DNA of 44,100 bases from an uncultured Spartobacteria bacterium (GTDB lineage Bacteria; Verrucomicrobiota; Verrucomicrobiia; Chthoniobacterales; Chthoniobacteraceae). The stretch spans positions 1 through 44,100 of the forward strand of contig CAIURC010000008.1 in the NCBI GenBank assembly GCA_903901425.1, written 5' to 3'. How positions within the stretch are numbered: position 1 is the stretch's first letter; each line of letters begins with the position of its first letter. Below the pieces are notes generated by a model that was not told the DNA's origin, did not search any database, and worked only from the letters and a program-made list of their open reading frames with translations. The position numbers and the translations under genes are program-made. Positions 8,059 through 16,787 of the stretch are shown here, one piece after another.

Positions 8059-9873
8059 ATGGACCCGAAACTTCCTTGGTTTGTTCTCCTCTGCCCGCTG
8101 CTCAGCGCAGCCCTGATCCAACTGGTTCTCCGCAGAAAACACTCCCTTGCCGCCGGTATTTCCGTCCTCTCTGCCTTTGCCGGCCTCCTTGCCGCCGTTG
8201 GGATCTGGTTTTCGGGAATGCCCCCTGCCCCCCTCCAAATCCCGTGGATTCAAGTCGGCGACGCGCTCCAAGTTCCCATCGGCCTCCTGATTGATCCCCT
8301 GAGCAAGATCATGCTTCTGGTGGTCACCGGAGTGGGTGCGCTGGTCCACCTGTATTCCCTGGTCTACATGGCGGGCGACGAATCCAAGGGCCGGTTTTTC
8401 GGCAATCTCTCCCTGTTCATGTTCTCGATGCTCGGCATCGTTCTGGCGGACAACTTCGCGATGATGTTCATCTTCTGGGAACTGGTGGGGGTGAGCAGTT
8501 ACCTCCTCATCGGCCATTGGTTCACCAAGGACTCTGCTGCGGCCGCCGCCAACAAAGCGTTTCTCACCAACAGGATCGGCGACTTCGGGTTCATGCTCGG
8601 CATCTTGCTGATCTGGAGCGCCACCGGCACCGTGGTTTTCGGTGAGATCGCAACCAAGTCCGCAGCGATTCCTGCCTCCCTCCTCACCGCGGGTGTGCTT
8701 CTGGTTTTCTGTGGCGCGGTCGGCAAAAGCGCCCAACTTCCACTCCACGTCTGGCTCCCGGATGCGATGGAAGGGCCGACCCCGGTTTCTGCACTGATCC
8801 ATGCCGCCACGATGGTGGCAGCCGGTGTGTACATGCTCGCGCGGATCTCGTTCCTCGTCACACTGAGCCCTGCGGCACAGACCGTGATTGCTTGGGTCGG
8901 CATCCTTACGGCCGTGTTTGCGGCTCTGCTGGCCACCCAGCAGGACGACATCAAGCGGATCCTCGCGTACTCGACCCTCTCCCAACTGGGATACATGGTC
9001 TCCGCCATCGGCCTGGCCGCCCCGGGGGCCGCCATGTTCCACCTCTTCACCCATGCATTTTTCAAGGCGCTCCTGTTCTTGGGAGCGGGCGCAGTCATCC
9101 ACGGGTTGCACCACGAACAGGACATCTGGCGCATGGGCGGATTGTCCAAGCGGATGCCCCTCACGTTCCTGACGTTCGCGCTCGGCTATCTTGCGCTCAT
9201 TGGTTGCCCCGGACTGAGCGGGTTCTTCTCCAAGGACCTCATCCTCGCCGCCGCGTGGCAGTACAACAAGGCCCTCTTCGGTCTGGGCATCCTGACCGCC
9301 GGTCTTACCGCCTTCTACATGACCCGCTTGTTTGTGGTCGCGTTCCTCGGGACACCCCGGTCTGAGTCCGCTGCCCACGGGCACGATGGGCCCTTGGCCA
9401 TGACGCTTCCTCTGCTGGTCTTGGCGGTTCCTTCCGTTGCCGCCGGTTGGCCCGCGGTACAGAACGCAGCCATGGGTGCCTCTTACGCGGCTGCGCTCCA
9501 CCACCTCCACGAGTCCGCCTCCAACATCGTGATCATTCTCGCAACGGGCGCGTTCCTCGGCGGAGCCGGTTTGAGCGCCCTGATTTATTCCAGGGCGACC
9601 CGGGACCCGATTTCAATCCCACCGCTGAGATCCAAACTTTACGTCGACGAAATCTACGCGGCCCTCATTGCAGCCACTCAGGAACTTGGAGCCCAAATGG
9701 CCTCGTGGTTTGACCGCTGGATACTGGATGGCCTGATTGTGCGCGGCCTGAGCGGCCTGACTTGGGGGTTCGGATACACGCTGCGCTTCCTCCAAGTGGG
9801 CAACCTCCAAGCCTACTCCTTCCTTTTCGGTCTGGGTGTCGTGGCCCTGATTTATCTGGCCGTGCTTCGCTGA
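8059..9873 (+). CDS. nuoL: NADH-quinone oxidoreductase subunit L (NuoL, ND5)
   Basis: A 604-residue antiporter-like proton pump subunit at the tip of the membrane arm. Its C-terminal part should form the lateral helix. The TM5 glutamate is in FIFWELVGVSSYLLIGHW. The TM7 lysine is in GKSAQLPLHVWLPDAMEGPT, the TM8 histidine in SALIHAATMVAAG, and the TM12 lysine in GFFSKDLI. I chose ATG 8059, four bases after the nuoK stop. The frame is open further upstream, but that part lies inside nuoK and lacks the start of the first NuoL helix. Confidence 0.96.
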   Translation: MDPKLPWFVLLCPLLSAALIQLVLRRKHSLAAGISVLSAFAGLLAAVGIWFSGMPPAPLQIPWIQVGDALQVPIGLLIDPLSKIMLLVVTGVGALVHLYSLVYMAGDESKGRFFGNLSLFMFSMLGIVLADNFAMMFIFWELVGVSSYLLIGHWFTKDSAAAAANKAFLTNRIGDFGFMLGILLIWSATGTVVFGEIATKSAAIPASLLTAGVLLVFCGAVGKSAQLPLHVWLPDAMEGPTPVSALIHAATMVAAGVYMLARISFLVTLSPAAQTVIAWVGILTAVFAALLATQQDDIKRILAYSTLSQLGYMVSAIGLAAPGAAMFHLFTHAFFKALLFLGAGAVIHGLHHEQDIWRMGGLSKRMPLTFLTFALGYLALIGCPGLSGFFSKDLILAAAWQYNKALFGLGILTAGLTAFYMTRLFVVAFLGTPRSESAAHGHDGPLAMTLPLLVLAVPSVAAGWPAVQNAAMGASYAAALHHLHESASNIVIILATGAFLGGAGLSALIYSRATRDPISIPPLRSKLYVDEIYAALIAATQELGAQMASWFDRWILDGLIVRGLSGLTWGFGYTLRFLQVGNLQAYSFLFGLGVVALIYLAVLR

Positions 9874-9930
9874 ACCCCGCATTTCTTCTTTCTCCAAACC
9901 CAACTCCTGCCGAACGAGGCGACATTTACC

Positions 9931-11418
9931 GTGCTTAACCTTCTCCTCTTTCTCCCTCTGCTGGCCGCAACCGCAATTGGTTTTGGCTCCCCTGCCCGCA
10001 AGACCGCGATTGCCGCCTCTTTTGGGATGTTGGCCACGGCATTGGCGCTCCTGTTTCAGTACGACCGTGGCAATCCGGGGTTCCAGTTCGTCTCGTCAGT
10101 TTCCGTGCTGCCCGCATGGGACCTGAAATACCTCCTTGCCGCCGATGGATTGAGCCTCCTTCTGCTCCTGCTGACCGCGGCGGTCACCCTGAGCGCGGTC
10201 TGGGTGAGCCCCACCGACCCGGTACGGCCCCGCCTTTTTTACGCCAGCCTTCTTCTGATCTCGGCCGGGGCCGTGGGCGCATTTGCCTCGCAGGATCTTT
10301 TCTTCTTCTACGCGTTCCATGAACTTGCGCTGATCCCGACCTTCCTGCTTCTCGGGATCTGGGGCACCGGGGAACGTCACACAGCGGCATGGAAAATCAC
10401 CATTTATCTGGCCGTGGGCAGCTTCATTCTGCTGATCGGACTGGTGGACCTCTACCATGCGCTTCCTTCGGAGTTCAGGACGTTTGACATGATCAAGCTC
10501 CAGAAGCTCGCCACCCAGCAGGTGATCCCGGCGGCTGCGCAGGCCCGCCCCTATCTCTTCCTTCTGGTGGGCTTTGGGATTCTGGTTTCGCTGTTTCCTT
10601 TCCACACTTGGGCTCCAGATGCCTACGCATCTGCCCCGACCCCTGCTGCGATGCTCCATGCAGGCGTCCTCAAGAAGTTCGGTCTTTATGGCCTGATCCG
10701 TGTGGCGATTCCCCTGCTGCCCGCCGGGGCTGAGCATTGGGCATGGCTTCTCCTCATCCTGCTCGTTGGGAATGTGCTCTACGTGGGCTTGGTCACCATC
10801 GCCCAGAAACGCCTCGACCAACTCCTGGGTTTCTCCAGCGTCATGCACATGGGCTACATTTTTCTCGGCATCGCGGCCGCGAACTCCATCGGCCTGAGTG
10901 GCGCCTGCCTGCTGATGTTCGCCCACGGTCTTTCCATCGCTGCGTTGTTTGCCCTTTGCGGATACCTCCGTTCCCTAAAACCCGGCCTTTCGCTGGACGG
11001 ATTCGGTGGCTTGGGCCGTACCGCACCTTTCCTCGGAGCCACCTTCGGACTCGCGGCTTTTGCCTCCATCGGGCTTCCCGGTTTCGGCAATTTCGCGAGT
11101 GAAATGCTGGTGTTTTTCGGGGCCTTCAAACCGGCGGCGCCCGCTGGGTCGCAGCTCCCGTTCCAGATCGCCACTGGATGCGCGATCTGGGGGGTGGTGA
11201 TTTCCGCTGTCTATATGCTTCGGGCTTACCGTTCCGTCTTTCTGGGGCCTGTTACCCTGCCTCCCACCGAGGAAACCAAAGCGTGGGCCGCTGCCGCACT
11301 GCAACGGCTCCGCCTCCCGCTGGTCCTTCTGCTCGGGCTCTTGCTTTACGCGGGGTTTGTCCCCGGAAACCTCCTCGCCTTTGTAAAACCCAGCATCGAA
11401 GCCATGCTTCCGCGGTAA
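9931..11418 (+). CDS. nuoM: NADH-quinone oxidoreductase subunit M (NuoM, ND4), with altered TM7
   Basis: A 495-residue antiporter-like proton pump subunit. It starts with GTG 9931, the first usable start after the nuoL stop, with a weak GAGG 11 bases upstream. The TM5 glutamate is present in AFHELALIPTFLLLGIWG and the TM8 lysine in HAGVLKKFGLYGL. The position of the conserved TM7 lysine (five residues before the PxHxW motif; Lys234 in E. coli) reads Leu218, in GILVSLFPFHTWAPDAY. The usual WLPDAH also reads WAPDAY. The remaining family features and the length are normal and the frame is intact, so this looks like a real variant rather than a broken gene. Confidence 0.95.
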   Translation: MLNLLLFLPLLAATAIGFGSPARKTAIAASFGMLATALALLFQYDRGNPGFQFVSSVSVLPAWDLKYLLAADGLSLLLLLLTAAVTLSAVWVSPTDPVRPRLFYASLLLISAGAVGAFASQDLFFFYAFHELALIPTFLLLGIWGTGERHTAAWKITIYLAVGSFILLIGLVDLYHALPSEFRTFDMIKLQKLATQQVIPAAAQARPYLFLLVGFGILVSLFPFHTWAPDAYASAPTPAAMLHAGVLKKFGLYGLIRVAIPLLPAGAEHWAWLLLILLVGNVLYVGLVTIAQKRLDQLLGFSSVMHMGYIFLGIAAANSIGLSGACLLMFAHGLSIAALFALCGYLRSLKPGLSLDGFGGLGRTAPFLGATFGLAAFASIGLPGFGNFASEMLVFFGAFKPAAPAGSQLPFQIATGCAIWGVVISAVYMLRAYRSVFLGPVTLPPTEETKAWAAAALQRLRLPLVLLLGLLLYAGFVPGNLLAFVKPSIEAMLPR

Positions 11419-11469
11419 TCACGTTTTTTCCACGGAACCCCAAGCCCCGCTGCGCCAAGCCGAATACCC

Positions 11470-12975
11470 ATGCCGCACATCTTTGCTCCCCTTACTCTGG
11501 AAATTATCGTCCTGATCCTGGGCGTCTTCCTTCTTCTTGCCGAATCGCTGGCCAAGTCCGGTGACCGGTCCTGGATGGGACGCTGGGGTGTTGCCGTGCT
11601 GGCGATCGTGTTTGGATGGTCTTTCTTCACCACTGGCGACTCGGGCTCCGTGTTCTATTCGGCGGATTCCACCGCGCTGTTTTTCAAACGCATTGCCCTG
11701 CTCTCCACAATCGGGATTCTGGTGATGGCGCTTGAGTTCCAGACCGTGCTCCAACGCTTCATCCCAGGAGACGGCAAAGGATCCGGCACGGGCGAGTTTT
11801 TTGCGCTCCCGGTATTCACCTGCGCGGGTCTGATGTTTATGGCGTCGGCCATCGATTTTCTCCTCATTTTTGTGGCTCTGGAGCTCTCCACCATCAGCTT
11901 TTACATTTTGGTGGCCTACATGCGCCGCCAGAACGCCTCCTTGGAAGCCGGGGTCAAGTACCTGATCCTGGGTGCACTTGGCACAGGTTTCCTTGTCTAT
12001 GGGATCACTTGGGTGTTCGGACTGACGGGTGAGACGCAGCTTGCGAGGATCGCTCAGGCACTTCCGCTTCAGCTTGCCCCAGGAGGCCGTCTCCACGGCT
12101 CAGAAACGGCCATCCTTTTTGCCGTTGGGCTCCTGCTGGTCGCTCTCGGATTCAAGGTGGCTGCCGCCCCCTTCCAGCTCTGGGTGCCGGACGTCTACCA
12201 GGGCGCTCCCACCCCGGTGACCGCTTTTCTTTCGGTCGGTTCCAAGGCAGCCGGATTCATTGTGCTTCTCCGCGTCCTTGAGCCTTTTGTCTCCCAACCT
12301 GTCCTCGGGCCGAAACTGGTCGGCATCCTGAACGTTTTAGCCATTCTCAGTCTGGCGTATGGCAGTCTTGCAGCCCTGCCTCAGGACAACCTCAAAAGAC
12401 TTCTGGCTTACTCCAGCATCGGGCATGCCGGCTACCTGCTGGTTTCTCTGGCCAGCCTCAACCCGGCTGCGCCTGACTTTGCAGGCGCCACCCGGACCAT
12501 TGGATTCTATCTGGTGGGATACCTTCTGATGACGCTTCTGGCGTTTCTGGTTCTGACCATTGTCTCCTCGCAATCCCGAGGCGATGACATCGCCCATTTC
12601 AACGGGCTCTCCAAGCGGTCGCCGTTTCTGGCATTCGCGATGGTGGTCGCCATGGCTTCCCTTGCTGGAATCCCCCTCACCGTGGGGTTCTACGGCAAAT
12701 TCATGGTTTTCTCAGCGGCAGTCGCTGCTCAGAAGTTCCTTCTGGTCGGCATCGGGATCGTCAGCGTTGCCGCCGGGTTCTATTTTTACTTCCGGGTCAT
12801 TGCCGCGATGTTTTGGAGGGAACCCGGAGAGCAGTCCCCGGTTGTTGTCTCGGGCCTTTCCAAACTTGCGGTGGCCACACTGGTCGCTGGAATCCTGCTG
12901 CTGGGGATTTTTCCGGGGCCCGTTCTGAATTCAATCAAGGTGCGGAACGAACCCGCCACCGCATCGCTGCGTTGA
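11470..12975 (+). CDS. nuoN: NADH-quinone oxidoreductase subunit N (NuoN, ND2)
   Basis: A 501-residue antiporter-like proton pump subunit and the last gene of the complex I operon. Key charged residues are all present: the TM5 glutamate in FVALELSTISFYILVA, the TM7 lysine in GFKVAAAPFQLWVPDVYQGAPTP, the TM8 lysine in SVGSKAAGF, and the TM12 lysine in VGFYGKFMVFSAA. It follows nuoM after 51 bases. No intrinsic terminator is visible behind it; the thiC promoter follows directly. Confidence 0.96.
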   Translation: MPHIFAPLTLEIIVLILGVFLLLAESLAKSGDRSWMGRWGVAVLAIVFGWSFFTTGDSGSVFYSADSTALFFKRIALLSTIGILVMALEFQTVLQRFIPGDGKGSGTGEFFALPVFTCAGLMFMASAIDFLLIFVALELSTISFYILVAYMRRQNASLEAGVKYLILGALGTGFLVYGITWVFGLTGETQLARIAQALPLQLAPGGRLHGSETAILFAVGLLLVALGFKVAAAPFQLWVPDVYQGAPTPVTAFLSVGSKAAGFIVLLRVLEPFVSQPVLGPKLVGILNVLAILSLAYGSLAALPQDNLKRLLAYSSIGHAGYLLVSLASLNPAAPDFAGATRTIGFYLVGYLLMTLLAFLVLTIVSSQSRGDDIAHFNGLSKRSPFLAFAMVVAMASLAGIPLTVGFYGKFMVFSAAVAAQKFLLVGIGIVSVAAGFYFYFRVIAAMFWREPGEQSPVVVSGLSKLAVATLVAGILLLGIFPGPVLNSIKVRNEPATASLR

Positions 12976-12991
12976 AAGACGCCGCACGCGC

Positions 12992-13020
12992 TTGACGGGC
13001 GCGATCACCGGCCTAAGAAT
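12992..13020 (+). promoter_or_regulatory. Putative sigma70 promoter of thiC
   Basis: TTGACG (12992-12997) and AAGAAT (13015-13020) match the -35 and -10 boxes at 5/6 and 4/6, with the ideal 17-base spacer. The predicted start of transcription near 13027 places the TPP riboswitch at the very 5' end of the transcript. That agreement supports the call. Confidence 0.5.
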
Positions 13021-13029
13021 CAGGGTCAT

Positions 13030-15075
<2,046 letters not shown>

Positions 15076-15210
15076 TCCGCGTTCAGATCGGACAACCGGG
15101 TTTTTCAGCGGCAAACAAGAACCCTTTCATTCAAAGCTTTACTCGCGCTTCCGGCATCCTCTAGAATCCCTCGGGGTGGCTGACTCAATCTGCTCAAAGA
15201 CCATTTTGTT

Positions 15211-15240
15211 TTGACTATTTGATTTTTATTAGAGTGTATT
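15211..15240 (+). promoter_or_regulatory. Putative sigma70 promoter of the DUF1501 gene
   Basis: TTGACT (15211-15216) and TGTATT (15235-15240) with an 18-base spacer match the -35 and -10 consensus at 5/6 and 4/6. They lie in the most AT-rich stretch of an otherwise GC-rich intergenic region, about 40 bases before ATG 15283. The rest of the 207-base gap after thiC shows no gene or clear terminator. Confidence 0.5.
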
Positions 15241-15282
15241 TTCACCCGTCTTGCTTTTTTTACTTCATCCTCCCTACCACCC

Positions 15283-16716
15283 ATGAGCCAACCCTTCTCG
15301 CCCTCGGAAAAGTACCTGCTTGAGCATCACCCCGAATTCGCCAAGCCCATTCTGACCAAGCGCGATTTTCTGCTCCGGTCCGGCATGGGGATGGGCGCAC
15401 TCAGCCTGGCTTCCATCCTCGGAGTGAACCCCTATGACGCGGTGGCCGCACCTGCCTCCGGCGCGACCGCCAACTCCCCGCTCCTGCCCAAACCCCCGCA
15501 TTTCAAGGTCAAGGCCAAGGCGGTCATCCACCTGTTCGCGTCCGGGGCTCCGTCCCAGGTGGATACCTGGGATCCGAAACCTGAGTTGACCAAGTACGAC
15601 AGCAAATCCATTCCTGGCCATGATGGTCTGGCTTACGGTTCGCCTTTCAAGTTTTCCAAGAGCGGCAAATCGGGGGTTGAAACCAGCGAAGTATTCCCTG
15701 AACTGAGCAAGTGCGTGGACGATATGGCGGTGATTCGTTCCCTGTGGACGGATATCCCGGCCCATGATGTTGCCTCCCGGTTCATGCACACCGGGTCGCT
15801 CCAACTTCCGAAGCCTTCGATGGGATCTTGGTTGGTCTACGGTCTCGGGACTGAGAACCAAAACATGCCGGGATTCATCACGATCGGTGGCCAACCCGAA
15901 TGGCGGCAATCCTCGTTCCTTCCCGGATTTTACCAAGGCTGCAACGTGAACTACTCCTCCAAGATGAACCTGGAGGAAGTGATTCTCAACATCCGCAGCC
16001 AGTTCTCGCCGCTGGACCGGCAGCGCCGCCAGTTGTCTCTGGTTCACAAGTTGAATGACATTCATGCGGCTGCCCTCCAGCGGGACACCCAGTTGGAGTC
16101 CCGCATTGAGGCCTTTGAGATGGCATTCAAGATGCAGACCGAGGCCACCGATGCGTTCGACATCTCCAAGGAGCCTCAGGAAATCCGGGACCTGTATGGG
16201 AAGACTGAAATCGGGGCCAAACTCTTGGTGGCACGGCGTCTGGTAGAACGCGGCGTCCGATTTGTGCAGGTGGAGGCCGGCGGCTGGGATCACCACGGCG
16301 ATTTGGAAAAAAACCTGCCCCTGCGTGCGGCGGACATTGACGGACCTGCGGCGGCCCTCCTGAAAGACCTCAAGCAGCGGGGGTTACTGGATTCCACGCT
16401 GGTCATCTGGGGCGGCGAATTTGGGCGGACTGTCACCCGGGACCGGAACGGCAACACGGGCGGCGGCCGCGACCACAATGGGCGTTCCATGGTGGGCTGG
16501 CTGGCTGGCGGCGGCGTCAAAGGCGGGATGACCTACGGCTCCAGCGACGAGTTCGGGGCGCGCGCCGTGGAAAACAAGGTCCACATCCACGATCTGCACG
16601 CCACCATCCTAGCCCTCCTGGGCTTCGACCACGAGAAGTTCACCTACCGTTACAACGGCAGAGATTTCCGGCTCACCGACAACTTTGGGAAAGTGGTGAA
16701 GGACATCATCGCCTGA
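15283..16716 (+). CDS. DUF1501 family exported protein (sulfatase/phosphatase-like fold)
   Basis: A 477-residue member of the DUF1501 family (PF07394), abundant in Planctomycetes and Verrucomicrobia and distantly related to the alkaline phosphatase/sulfatase superfamily. Diagnostic parts are TKRDFLLRSGMGMGALSLAS (Tat-like signal with KR rather than RR), HLFASGAPSQVDTWDPKPEL, VIRSLWTDIPAHD, FVQVEAGGWDHHGD, STLVIWGGEFGRT, GRDHNGRSMVGWLAGGG and HIHDLHATILALLGFDH. The clustered Asp and His residues suggest a metal site. The substrate is unknown. It is followed 71 bases later by the cytochrome/DUF1549/DUF1553 gene. These families are usually paired, most often with DUF1501 second; here it comes first. 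Confidence 0.93.
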   Translation: MSQPFSPSEKYLLEHHPEFAKPILTKRDFLLRSGMGMGALSLASILGVNPYDAVAAPASGATANSPLLPKPPHFKVKAKAVIHLFASGAPSQVDTWDPKPELTKYDSKSIPGHDGLAYGSPFKFSKSGKSGVETSEVFPELSKCVDDMAVIRSLWTDIPAHDVASRFMHTGSLQLPKPSMGSWLVYGLGTENQNMPGFITIGGQPEWRQSSFLPGFYQGCNVNYSSKMNLEEVILNIRSQFSPLDRQRRQLSLVHKLNDIHAAALQRDTQLESRIEAFEMAFKMQTEATDAFDISKEPQEIRDLYGKTEIGAKLLVARRLVERGVRFVQVEAGGWDHHGDLEKNLPLRAADIDGPAAALLKDLKQRGLLDSTLVIWGGEFGRTVTRDRNGNTGGGRDHNGRSMVGWLAGGGVKGGMTYGSSDEFGARAVENKVHIHDLHATILALLGFDHEKFTYRYNGRDFRLTDNFGKVVKDIIA

Positions 16717-16745
16717 GTCCGGCGCCCGAATAACCGCATTCCCCC

Positions 16746-16783
16746 AACCGTTTCTCCAACCCGTTTCTCCAACCCGCTTCTCC
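16746..16783 (+). repeat. Three tandem 13-base units before the cytochrome/DUF1553 start codon
   Basis: The unit AACCCGTTTCTCC occurs about 2.9 times in a row: the first copy lacks one C, the last has CGCTTC for CGTTTC. It ends five bases before ATG 16788. The units are C- and T-rich on the coding strand and occupy the place where a ribosome binding site would be. Confidence 0.85.
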
Positions 16784-16787
16784 AGCC

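Noticed and set aside
8044-9510. A 488-residue open frame on the - strand opposite nuoL
   Set aside because: It is rich in Glu, Gln, His and Arg, as expected from the reverse of hydrophobic codons, and has no motif. nuoL on the + strand is certain.
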